From positions 1 to 64,000 of the forward strand of contig NZ_LHVE01000006.1 of the NCBI RefSeq assembly GCF_001269655.1: 64,000 nt of DNA, written 5' to 3'. This DNA comes from Pseudomonas thivervalensis (lineage in GTDB: Bacteria > Pseudomonadota > Gammaproteobacteria > Pseudomonadales > Pseudomonadaceae). How positions within the stretch are numbered: the stretch's first letter is position 1; every line of letters begins with the position of its first letter. Under the pieces are notes generated by a model. It saw only the letters and a list, made by a program, of their open reading frames with translations. It was not told the DNA's origin and did no database searches. This document shows positions 34,914-42,789 of this stretch, piece after piece. The position numbers were made by a program, and so were the translations under genes.

Positions 34914-35006
34914 TGTGGCGAGGGAGCTTGCTCCCGCTCGGTTGCGCAGCAGCCGCAAAGCTTGGGGCCGCTGCGCAGCCCAGCGGGAGCAAGCTCCCTC
35001 GCCACA
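34914..35006. repeat. Paired REP element, type A
   Basis: Perfect inverted 25-base arms at 34914-34938 and 34982-35006 flank a 43-base spacer containing CGGTTGCGCAGCAGCCG and GGGCCGCTGCGCAGCCC. It lies between the convergent antiporter and hypothetical membrane protein genes. Confidence 0.88.
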
Positions 35007-35033
35007 ATGATGCCCGACTTCAAAGGGTGTGTT

Positions 35034-35570
35034 TCAACCACCAGGATCGCTCACCTGGATATAGACCGAATACGCCCCCAGCAATACCCAGAACGTGGCA
35101 AAGATCCAAGGGGTACGCACCGAGAACAGTAACGACTTGCGGTAGCCCTTGTGGGTCGATTCCCGCTCGCTGAACAGCGGCGATTCGTCATAAGCCAGGC
35201 CCATCAAGGGTTCGGCGCGCAATAGCTCACTCTGTTTGAAATGCCAATGATCGATGATCTCGTAGGCCGCCTTGATGCCCGGCCACGCATTGAGCGAACT
35301 CAAAAATCCGAGCAAGGCCAGGAATGGCGGCACGATCAGCGTGAACAACTTGCCCCACTCCGGGTTCAGGTTGGCCATGCACGAGGCAAAGGCGATCACC
35401 AGGAAGGATTGGGCGGCCAGGTAAGCATCGGTTCGGTTGGCCAGGATACTGGTTTCGTATTGGATTTCCCGGCGATAGAAATCCAGTCGCTCCTTGGGCG
35501 AGCCGAACAGTTGGGCGTTGTGTTCCGTCAGTTCTTCTTCCGGGGTGGGCCCGGTGAGTATTCTGGGCAT
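35034..35570 (-). CDS. Hypothetical membrane protein, two helices
   Basis: A 178-residue protein I do not recognise by name. It begins MPRILTGPTPEEELTEHN, has an amphipathic stretch (RLDFYRREIQYETSILANRTD) and hydrophobic segments at YLAAQSFLVIAFASCMA, LFTLIVPPFLALLGFLSSL and, near the C-terminus, WIFATFWVLLGAYSVYIQV. The layout suggests an inner-membrane protein with a cytoplasmic loop. The start is uncertain: ATG 35570 has GAGG 13 bases upstream, and ATG 35606 in frame has no ribosome-binding site. Confidence 0.7.
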   Translation of the reverse strand: MPRILTGPTPEEELTEHNAQLFGSPKERLDFYRREIQYETSILANRTDAYLAAQSFLVIAFASCMANLNPEWGKLFTLIVPPFLALLGFLSSLNAWPGIKAAYEIIDHWHFKQSELLRAEPLMGLAYDESPLFSERESTHKGYRKSLLFSVRTPWIFATFWVLLGAYSVYIQVSDPGG

Positions 35571-35722
35571 TGCGCAGGTTGTGCCTCGGTGATGATTCGG
35601 ACTCATTAGAAGAACCCGGTCCGCGGCAAGTTCAAGCCAAAGGACCACAGGTGCAGCAAAATCCGAGGAAACGCTGCCCAAGCGCCAAGGTCTCTACTGT
35701 GTAAAGGCTAGAGGACCGTTGC

Positions 35723-35953
35723 GTGGATTATCTTGGATGGGTGCAATGGCCGGCGATGCTCGTCACGGTGCTGGCCGCCTGGTTGATCGGCTCACGCCAA
35801 CCCCGACGTCGGGTGGCGGGCTTCAGTTGTTTTATGGCGAGCAACATTCTGTGGGTGGTCTGGGGGCTGCATACGGATGCGTATGCATTGATCGTGTTGC
35901 AGTTTTGCCTGTGTGCGATGAATTTGCGTGGGTTCAAGAAGAACACCGAATAG
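35723..35953 (+). CDS. Small membrane protein, GTG start
   Basis: A 76-residue protein with three hydrophobic stretches (WPAMLVTVLAAWLIGS; GFSCFMASNILWVVWGL; YALIVLQFCLCAMNLRGF) and a positively charged loop RQPRRR. It resembles short proteins often labelled amino-acid transporter or PnuC-like in pseudomonads, but no function can be given. The GTG at 35723 follows GAGGA with seven bases of spacing and is the only sensible start. Confidence 0.7.
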   Translation: MDYLGWVQWPAMLVTVLAAWLIGSRQPRRRVAGFSCFMASNILWVVWGLHTDAYALIVLQFCLCAMNLRGFKKNTE

Positions 35954-35964
35954 GCGTTCGCTCT

Positions 35965-36058
35965 TGTGGCGAGGAAGCTTGCTCCCGCTGGGCTGCGAAG
36001 CAGCCCTAAAGGCAGGCGAGCGCTACGCACTCGAGCGGGAGCAAGCTCCCTCGCCACA
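35965..36058. repeat. Paired REP element, type A
   Basis: Inverted arms at 35965-35989 (one mismatch, GAGGAAGC) and 36034-36058 flank a spacer with GGGCTGCGAAGCAGCCC and GCGAGCGCTACGCACTCG. It lies between convergent genes. The right half of the spacer matches that of the copy at 48063. Confidence 0.88.
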
Positions 36059-36080
36059 GGAGACACCATTGCCTTCCTGA

Positions 36081-38009
36081 CTATTTCATCGTCTGCCCAA
36101 TGATCTGCATCAGGTCAATCTGCTTGAACGGCTTGATCAACCGAGGCAATTGCGCGGCGAACCCCTCCAGGCGCTCGGCATAACCGGTGGCCAGGATGAT
36201 AGGCAGGGTCGGTTGGCGATCACGCAACAATTTCGCCAGTTGCGCGCCGTCCATCTGCGGCATGGCCATGTCAGTGATCACCAGGTCGATGTCCAGGTTG
36301 CGCTCATACAGTTCCAACGCCTGAGCCCCCGATGGCGCGCAAAGGACTCGGTGCCCCAGGTCTTCGATCAACAGGCGCGTGCTGGTCAGCACCAGGCTGT
36401 CATCGTCGACCACCAGCACTTTCAACTCGTGGACCGGCGGCGCGGCCTCCTCGACCGCCGCTTTGCCTGGGGCGGAATCGCCAGCCACCGGCAACCACAG
36501 TTCGGCGGTGGTCCCGACGCCTTTCCGGCTTTTGAGCGTCAAGCGGCCGCCCAGCTGTTCCGCCAGGCCATGCACCATGGACAGCCCCAGGCCCGTGCCC
36601 TTGCCGACGCCCTTGGTGGTGAAGAACGGGTCCACGGCCGAAGCCAGCGTGGCTTCGTCCATGCCCTCGCCTTCATCGGTTATCGTCAGGCAAATGTAGC
36701 GCCCGGGTGCCATTGGCTTGTCCGGCGCGGCATCGGCCCCCTGCCGCTCATCGGCGGTGATCATGATCTGGCCGCCATGGGGCATGGCGTCCCGGGCATT
36801 GGTCGCCAGGTTGAGAATCGCCAGCTCCAGTTGGTTGACATCGGCCAGCACCGGCGACAGCGCCTCGTCAAAACGGGTCTGGATGTGTATCGACGGGCCC
36901 AGGGAGCTTTGCAGCAGGCCGCTGATGCCCTGCACCAGGGCCGACAGCTCGACCGATTCGTAGGTGAGTTTCTGCCGACGGGCGAACGCCAGCATGCGTT
37001 GGGTCAACGAAACCCCGCGCAGCGCGCCTTGGGTCGCGTTATCCAGCAATTGAGTAAGTTTCGGCTCGCCAGGCATGCGCTTGCGCACGATTTCCAGGTT
37101 GCCAAGGATCACCGTCAACAGGTTATTGAAGTCATGGGCTATACCCCCGGTGAGCTGACCGATGGCTTGCAGTTTCTGGGATTGGAACAGTGCCTCACGG
37201 GCCTGCTCAAGGGCCTGCTGGGCCTGGGTAGCGTCGGTGATGTCACGGGTGATCTTGGCAAACCCCAACAGCGTGCCGGTATCGCTGCGAATCGCATCGA
37301 TGACCACGTGGGCCATGAAGCGCGTGCCATCCTTGCGCATGCGCCAGCCCTTTTTCTCGAAACGCCCTTCGCTGGCGGCGATGCTCAATGCGCGCTGGGG
37401 CTCGCCAGCATCGCGGTCCTCAGGGGTGTAGAACATCGAGAAATGCCGGCCGATGGCTTCCACCGGCAGATACCCCTTGATCCGCTGTGCCCCCAGGTTC
37501 CAGTTGGTGACCTGTCCTTCCGGGTCGAGCATGTAGATGGCGTAATCGGTGACGCTTTGCACCAGCAAGCGAAACTGCTGCTCGCTTTGCTTGAGGGTTT
37601 CCTCGGCCATCTTGCGGTCGGTCAGGTCGCGGGTGATCTTGGCGAAGCCGAGCAAGGTGCCGCTCTGGCTGTCGATGATCGGATCGATTACCACATGGGA
37701 CCAGAACAGTGTGCCGTCCTTGCGCACCCGCCAGCCCTCGCCTTCGAAACGCCCTTCCTGCACGGCCGTGTCCAGCGCCCGTTGCGGCAGGCCGGCGGCG
37801 CGGTCCTGATCGGTGTAGAACCGGGAGAAATGCTGGCCGAGGATCTCGGCTTCCTCGTAGCCTTTGAAACGCCTGGCGCCAGAGTTCCAACTGGTGATGA
37901 TGCCCGAAGGGTCGGTCATGTAGATGGCGTAGTCGACCACCGCATCGATGAGCAGGCGAAAGCGCTGTTCCTCATTGATGAGTGGGGTCTTGGAGTCGTT
38001 CTCGAGCAT
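36081..38009 (-). CDS. Hybrid sensor histidine kinase with tandem PAS domains
   Basis: A 642-residue soluble hybrid kinase. Two PAS/PAC units (about residues 15-140 and 145-268) are recent duplicates: both contain VTDYAIYM or VVDYAIYM, (S)WNSGARR or NWNLGAQR, and end in GTLLGFAKITRD. The kinase core follows, with the phosphoacceptor in GGIAHDFNNLL, N box NLATNARDAMPHGG, DEGEGMD and GKGTGLGLSMVHG. A C-terminal receiver has VVDDDS, the phosphoryl Asp in LVITDMAMPQMDG and the Lys in LIKPF. There is no membrane segment, so it senses a cytoplasmic signal. No partner regulator is adjacent. Confidence 0.93.
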   Translation of the reverse strand: MLENDSKTPLINEEQRFRLLIDAVVDYAIYMTDPSGIITSWNSGARRFKGYEEAEILGQHFSRFYTDQDRAAGLPQRALDTAVQEGRFEGEGWRVRKDGTLFWSHVVIDPIIDSQSGTLLGFAKITRDLTDRKMAEETLKQSEQQFRLLVQSVTDYAIYMLDPEGQVTNWNLGAQRIKGYLPVEAIGRHFSMFYTPEDRDAGEPQRALSIAASEGRFEKKGWRMRKDGTRFMAHVVIDAIRSDTGTLLGFAKITRDITDATQAQQALEQAREALFQSQKLQAIGQLTGGIAHDFNNLLTVILGNLEIVRKRMPGEPKLTQLLDNATQGALRGVSLTQRMLAFARRQKLTYESVELSALVQGISGLLQSSLGPSIHIQTRFDEALSPVLADVNQLELAILNLATNARDAMPHGGQIMITADERQGADAAPDKPMAPGRYICLTITDEGEGMDEATLASAVDPFFTTKGVGKGTGLGLSMVHGLAEQLGGRLTLKSRKGVGTTAELWLPVAGDSAPGKAAVEEAAPPVHELKVLVVDDDSLVLTSTRLLIEDLGHRVLCAPSGAQALELYERNLDIDLVITDMAMPQMDGAQLAKLLRDRQPTLPIILATGYAERLEGFAAQLPRLIKPFKQIDLMQIIGQTMK

Positions 38010-38083
38010 CTGGCCGGGGCATCCGTGTGGATTTTTTGCGAATTATGGAACAAGTCTGGCGTCAGGAAAAACCATTGAATAAA

Positions 38084-40420
38084 TCAGCGGGTCTCTAGAA
38101 GACTCACAAGCTCAAGTCCTGCTCGACTCCCTGTGGGTGCGCGGTGTGTTTCCGGGGTGACCGACCACCAACGCGGCAACAATTGCTGCACCCTGGCCTC
38201 GCCAAACCGATCGTCGATCAGCATCACCACCCCACGGTCCTGTTGGGTGCGGATGACGCGGCCGGCGGCCTGTACGACCTTTTGCAGCCCGGGATACAAA
38301 TAAGTGTAGTCATAGCCGTCGCCGAAAATCGCCGCCATGCGCTGTTTCATCTGCTCATTGACCGGGTTGAACTGCGCCAGCCCCAAGGTGGCGATGAAGG
38401 CGCCGATCAGGCGTGAGCCCGGCAAGTCGATGCCCTCTCCAAACGCACCGCCCAGCACGGCAAAACCAATGCCCTGGCTGTGCTCCATGAAGCGTTCGAG
38501 AAATGCCTGCCGAGGGGCTTCGCCCATGCCCCGCGATTGCGTCCAGAGGGCGATCTGCGGGTATCGCTCAGCAAACAGCCCGGCCACCTGCTGCAAGTAA
38601 TCGAAGCTGCTGAAAAAAGCCAGGTAGTTGCCCGGGCGCTCGCTGAACTGGCGGGCCATCAACGTGACGATCGGCTCCAGGGACGCCTGGCGATGGGCAA
38701 AACGGGTGGAAATGCGGCTGACAACCTGGACGTCCAGTTGCTCGGCCTTGAACGGCGATTCGACATCGATCCACACCGTGTCGTCCGGCGTCCCCAGTAA
38801 GTCTGCGTAATAATGCCGAGGGCTCAGGGTCGCCGAGAACAGCACGGTGCTGCGGGCCGCCGTCAGCCTGGGCCGCAGGAACGCGGCCGGCACCACGTTG
38901 CGCAGGCACAGCGTCGACAGACTACGCTGGCGGCCGAGCTCGCGCTTGTGGATGTCGAACAGAAAGTGCTCGTCGAACGTTTCCGCCACCCGGCCAAACT
39001 GCAAGGCGTCGAAGTAGAACGCCTGCAGTGCGCTGTCCAGGCCCTGGGGATGATCGTTGAGGTAATCGCCGATGGCGGTGGTACAGGTGGCCAAGGCCTG
39101 GAGCAGTTTTTCCGGGAGCTTTTCATAAGCCTGATAGGCCGCCACCTGGGGCGTATGCAAGGCGTTCCATTGGCGATTGACCCGTTCCAGGGACTTCTTC
39201 AGCGCTTCGGGGGCGGTCTTGCGCACGCTGCTCAGCGTGGCCTGGCCGAGGGTCGCGCTGTACATCTGCCGCCCCCGGTCCACCAGGTTATGGGCCTCGT
39301 CCACCAGGGTCGCGACGGTCCAGTGATTGGCCTGGGCCAGGCCGAAGAGCAAGGCGCTGAAGTCGAAGTAATAGTTGTAGTCGGCCACCACCACGTCAAC
39401 CCAACGGGCCATTTCCTGGCTGAGGTAATACGGGCAGACCTCATGGACCAGGGCAATCTCGCGCAAAGCCGCCTGGTCGAGCATCGTGACCCGGCTCGCC
39501 GCCGCACGGGCGCCCGGCAAGCGGTCGTAGAACCCCCGGGCCAGCGGGCAGGATTCGCCATGGCAGGCTTTGTCCGGGTGTTCGCAGGCCTTGTCCCGGG
39601 CGATCATTTCCAGCACCCGCAACGGCATCGACGGCGCGCTGTCGGTGATCACGCGCGCCGCGTCCAGGGCCAATTTGCGCCCCGGGGTTTTCGCCGTGAG
39701 GAAGTAGACCTTGTCCAGTTGCTGCGGCGCCAGGGCCTTGAGCAGCGGAAACAAGGTACCGACGGTCTTGCCAATGCCGGTGGGCGCCTGGGCCATCAGG
39801 CAGCGGCCGGTACTGACCGCCTTGAACACCGATTCGGCCAAGTGCCGTTGTCCCGGCCTGAAACCCGCATGGGGAAATGCCAGCGCCTGGGCGCCGAGGT
39901 TGCGCGCCTGTCGATGGGCCATTTCCTGCTCGGCCCAAGCCAGGAACGACGCGCATTGTTCCTCGAAAAAGGCTTGCAGTTGCGCCGCCTCGAAGCGTTG
40001 GTTGATGCAGGTTTCCTTTTCGCTGACGATGTCGAAATACACCAGGGCCACGTCGATGTGCGGCAATTGCAGCTTCTGGCACATCAGCCAGCCATAGATC
40101 TTCGCCTGGGCCCAATGCAACTGGCGATGGTTGGCCGGTTGTTTGCTCAAATCGCCCCGGTAGGTCTTCACTTCTTCCAGGCACTGGCGAGCCGGGTCGT
40201 AGCCGTCGGCCCGGCCTTTGACGCTCAGTGTCTGGTAATGACCTTCGAGGGCCACTTCAGCCTGATAGCCCTCGCTGCGCCGCGAGGCGACGGTACGGTG
40301 GCCGGCGATGCCTTCCAGGGCTGTCGGCGAGGGTGTGAAGCGCAGGTCAAGGTCGCCCACCTTGGCGGTGAACTCACACAGCGCCCGCACCGCGATGCTG
40401 TAGCTCGGTGCTGGGTTCAT
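38084..40420 (-). CDS. XPD/DinG-type DNA helicase with N-terminal RecB/Cas4-like nuclease domain
   Basis: A 778-residue superfamily 2 helicase. The N-terminus carries a PD-(D/E)XK nuclease pattern: D72 in GRADGYD, E83-V-K85 in LEEVKTYRG, then QLHWAQAKIYGWL. The helicase has Walker A K218 (APTGIGKT), DEAH at 374-377, and four cysteines (C279, C286, C291, C329) placed like the iron-sulfur cluster of XPD/DinG, then FSATLSPRHYYADLLG and VVQAAGRVIRTQQDRG. The ATG at 40420 overlaps the stop of the FAN1-type gene (ATGA), so the two are coupled and probably act together in DNA repair. Confidence 0.9.
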   Translation of the reverse strand: MNPAPSYSIAVRALCEFTAKVGDLDLRFTPSPTALEGIAGHRTVASRRSEGYQAEVALEGHYQTLSVKGRADGYDPARQCLEEVKTYRGDLSKQPANHRQLHWAQAKIYGWLMCQKLQLPHIDVALVYFDIVSEKETCINQRFEAAQLQAFFEEQCASFLAWAEQEMAHRQARNLGAQALAFPHAGFRPGQRHLAESVFKAVSTGRCLMAQAPTGIGKTVGTLFPLLKALAPQQLDKVYFLTAKTPGRKLALDAARVITDSAPSMPLRVLEMIARDKACEHPDKACHGESCPLARGFYDRLPGARAAASRVTMLDQAALREIALVHEVCPYYLSQEMARWVDVVVADYNYYFDFSALLFGLAQANHWTVATLVDEAHNLVDRGRQMYSATLGQATLSSVRKTAPEALKKSLERVNRQWNALHTPQVAAYQAYEKLPEKLLQALATCTTAIGDYLNDHPQGLDSALQAFYFDALQFGRVAETFDEHFLFDIHKRELGRQRSLSTLCLRNVVPAAFLRPRLTAARSTVLFSATLSPRHYYADLLGTPDDTVWIDVESPFKAEQLDVQVVSRISTRFAHRQASLEPIVTLMARQFSERPGNYLAFFSSFDYLQQVAGLFAERYPQIALWTQSRGMGEAPRQAFLERFMEHSQGIGFAVLGGAFGEGIDLPGSRLIGAFIATLGLAQFNPVNEQMKQRMAAIFGDGYDYTYLYPGLQKVVQAAGRVIRTQQDRGVVMLIDDRFGEARVQQLLPRWWSVTPETHRAPTGSRAGLELVSLLETR

Positions 40421-42114
40421 GTGGCCCCATCGCGAGCGAGCTCGCTCGCGATAGCGGACTCCGCCCATTGCACATAACAGACGGCGACCGGCATCTGGTG
40501 CTCATGACAGAACTCCAGCCAGCGCAGTTGGTTGTCTTGCAGGCGATCGCCGGGGCCTTTGACTTCGATCATGCGGTAGGTCTTTTGCTGCGGCCAGAAC
40601 TGGATCAGGTCCGGCATGCCGGCGCGGTTGGCCTTGATGTCCAGCAGCAGGCGCTGGAACCAGTGCTTGAGGTGCTCGGCCGGCAGGCAATCGAGGGCTT
40701 GCTCCAGCAAGGGCTCGGACAATGCGCCCCAGAACACGAATGGCGATTGCACGCCCCACTTTTCGGCGTAACGGCGGCCAATGGTCTGCCGATAGCGGCC
40801 ATCGTCCAACTCCGCCAGGCAGGCCGCGAACAACTCGGCGCGACGGGCCTGGAAGTCCTCGTTGAGCAGGTCGACCGGCCCGCGCTGGAACGGGTGGAAA
40901 AACGCCCCCGGCAACGGCGCGAAGATCGCCGGCCAGCACAGCAGGCCGAACAGCGAATTGATCAGGCTGTTCTCGACGTAATGCACCGGCGCGGCTTCGT
41001 CGTGCAAATGCGCCTGGACGTGGTACTCCACCGACAAGGCCGGATCGACGCGAGGCAGATGCAGCTCCAGGCGCTCCACTTCCCGGGCCATGGTCCGTGG
41101 CACTGGCGGGCCGCCCAGCTTGCGCCGCAGACGAGGCACGATCCGCAGCAAGGCCTGGGTTTCGGCGGCACTTTGCGGGGCCTGCGCCGCCGCCTCGCCC
41201 AGTTCAAGGGCCAGGGCGTATTCGCCAATGCGCTCCAGCACCCGGACCATTCGCAGCCGCGCGCCCGGGTAGGTGCAATCGCGATAGATACACAAGGCCA
41301 AGGCGAAATCACCGATCCGCTCGCCGTGCTGGCCAATCTGGAACAATAACTTGCCCCGCCGCCGTTCCAGCCACGGATTGTCCAAGGACAGTTCTTTGAT
41401 CTGGGCGACGATTTCGTCCACGGGCTCGCCGGCTTCGAAGCGCTGCTGGCAATCGTGCAGGAACAGACAGGCATCGACATCTTCACGGCTGCGCAAGCCC
41501 CGTGACTCGGCGCTGAACTCGACAGTTTCGTAGGTGAAGATGCCCAGCTCGGCCAGGACGAATTCCGACCAGTCCTGGTAAAGATTGCCAAAGAACATCA
41601 ATCGCAGCCTGTCGCACAGTTGCATGATCGTCAGGCTGTACAGGCGGTCGTCGAGTTGCGGGCACCAGGCACGGAACGGCTGAGGCGGATTGGAATGATC
41701 GTCCAAGGCCTGGAGCCATTCGGTCTTTTTCGCCTTCGGGTGTTCGATGAGGTGGCCCAGGCACTGGAGGATTTCCGCCTTGAGCAACACCTCGAACAGC
41801 TCGACGAGCCCGATCGGGGCCTGTTCATCGACCCAACCCAGCGCCAGCAAAGGCTCTATGGCGGCGCCAATGTCGCCGATTTCCGGATAGCTCAGCTTGC
41901 CATGGCGAAACCGCAGCCCTTTGCGCATCACCATCCGCACCAGCAAGCCCTGGGAGGCACGGGGTAACGCCGCGAAATCATCGATGAAGCGCTGCTCTTC
42001 ACGACTGAGCACATCGGCATAACGCTGGGTCAACCACGCGAGCACTTGCTGGAAGTTGTTCAGGTAATAGAACGGATCGTCGAGAGAACGGGCTGCCACG
42101 GAAAGAAACGCCAA
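40417..42114 (-). CDS. FAN1-type VRR-NUC structure-specific nuclease
   Basis: A protein of about 565 residues matching bacterial homologues of Fanconi-associated nuclease 1, which cut 5'-flap and interstrand-crosslink DNA. The C-terminal VRR-NUC domain has D502 in GMPDL and E517-V-K519 in RMIEVKGPGD, followed by RLQDNQLRWLEF. The N-terminal half is helical (DDPFYYLNNFQQVLAWLTQRY). No ATG gives this N-terminus: TTG at 42114 or GTG at 42099 are candidates, the latter just before the conserved region. The last dozen residues (IASELARD) are encoded by a REP palindrome. The stop overlaps the helicase start. Confidence 0.88.
   Translation of the reverse strand: MAFLSVAARSLDDPFYYLNNFQQVLAWLTQRYADVLSREEQRFIDDFAALPRASQGLLVRMVMRKGLRFRHGKLSYPEIGDIGAAIEPLLALGWVDEQAPIGLVELFEVLLKAEILQCLGHLIEHPKAKKTEWLQALDDHSNPPQPFRAWCPQLDDRLYSLTIMQLCDRLRLMFFGNLYQDWSEFVLAELGIFTYETVEFSAESRGLRSREDVDACLFLHDCQQRFEAGEPVDEIVAQIKELSLDNPWLERRRGKLLFQIGQHGERIGDFALALCIYRDCTYPGARLRMVRVLERIGEYALALELGEAAAQAPQSAAETQALLRIVPRLRRKLGGPPVPRTMAREVERLELHLPRVDPALSVEYHVQAHLHDEAAPVHYVENSLINSLFGLLCWPAIFAPLPGAFFHPFQRGPVDLLNEDFQARRAELFAACLAELDDGRYRQTIGRRYAEKWGVQSPFVFWGALSEPLLEQALDCLPAEHLKHWFQRLLLDIKANRAGMPDLIQFWPQQKTYRMIEVKGPGDRLQDNQLRWLEFCHEHQMPVAVCYVQWAESAIASELARDGAT
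40429..40452. repeat. REP palindrome (type B) inside the FAN1 coding end
   Basis: A perfect 24-base palindrome built from ATCGCGAGCGAG and its complement, the core of the TGTGGGAGCGAGC repeat family. It lies in frame at the 3' end of the nuclease gene and nine bases before the helicase ATG. REP elements are normally outside genes. Confidence 0.85.
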
Positions 42115-42320
42115 GGAGTCAGGTACTGGTTATGCATACAGATAACAGCTGTAAACCCGCCAGGCAACCGCAAAAGATGAACGGTCTCCTATATTTAAGG
42201 TGAAATCCTTCAGTTGGCGATGAACTTTCCTACAACAAGCGAGACCAATGGCGGTTAGCTAAGATGATGGCGCGGTCGAATCAGCTGCTCCGTGTCCTTT
42301 TGATTTGAGAGGTTATGGTT

Positions 42321-42545
42321 ATGAACATTAGGTTTCTGGGCCTGCCCCTGGTTGCCGTGGCATTTATGGCGTTGGCTGGCTGCGCGTCGCCCACCGTAGT
42401 GACCTTGCAGAACGGTACCCAGTATTTGACCAAGGACACCCCTAACACCCGCACCGCCGACGGTTTCTACGAGTTCGAGGACATTTCCGGCAGGAAAGTC
42501 CGGGTCCGCGCCGATGATGTGGCCACCATTCGCAAGGAAGACTGA
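42321..42545 (+). CDS. YgdI/YgdR-family lipoprotein
   Basis: A 74-residue lipoprotein. The signal MNIRFLGLPLVAVAFMALAGC ends in a lipobox (LAGC), and the mature part TVVTLQNGTQYLTKDTPNTR ... FYEFEDISGRKVRVRADDVATI is the small beta-barrel domain of the YgdI/YgdR (DUF903) family. The role is unknown; related proteins are often stress-induced. ATG 42321 with AGAGG eight bases upstream is preferred over ATG 42315. The 205 bases upstream (42115-42320) include an AT-rich ATATTTAAGG segment but no clear promoter. Confidence 0.9.
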   Translation: MNIRFLGLPLVAVAFMALAGCASPTVVTLQNGTQYLTKDTPNTRTADGFYEFEDISGRKVRVRADDVATIRKED

Positions 42546-42573
42546 TTTCCAGTGGTTCGCCTGATGCACCGCG

Positions 42574-42782
42574 ATCGCGAGCAAGCTCGCTCCCACAGGT
42601 TCCGGCGGTGAACACAAATACTGCATTCACCCAAGATCCCCCTGTGGGAGCGGTGGGTCAGCCACAGCAAGTCTGGATGTGCCGGCCCAATCGCGAGCAG
42701 GCTCGCTCCCACAAAGGCTCGGAGGTGAATACAAAGACTGTATAAACCTGTGATCCACTGTGGGAGCGAGCTTGCTCGCGAT
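42574..42782. repeat. Tandem REP cluster, type B (two REPIN-like units)
   Basis: Four REP motifs alternate in orientation: 42574-42597 (reverse), 42643-42662 (forward, variant), 42690-42713 (reverse), 42759-42782 (forward). The two spacers, GGTGAACACAAATACTG... and GGTGAATACAAAGACTG..., are clearly related, so a whole unit has been duplicated in tandem. It lies between the convergent lipoprotein and lipase genes, and the last motif ends eight bases from the lipase stop region. Confidence 0.85.
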
Positions 42783-42789
42783 AGCGGTA

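Noticed and set aside
36150..40477. Long plus-strand open frames (642 and 554 codons) opposite the histidine kinase and the helicase
   Set aside because: They mirror high-GC3 coding genes on the minus strand and have shadow-frame composition; the minus-strand proteins show full domain motifs.
42222..42248. AlgU-type promoter (GAACTT) upstream of the small lipoprotein gene
   Set aside because: GAACTT is present, but the position 16-17 bases downstream reads ACCAA/CCAAT instead of a TCTGA-like -10.
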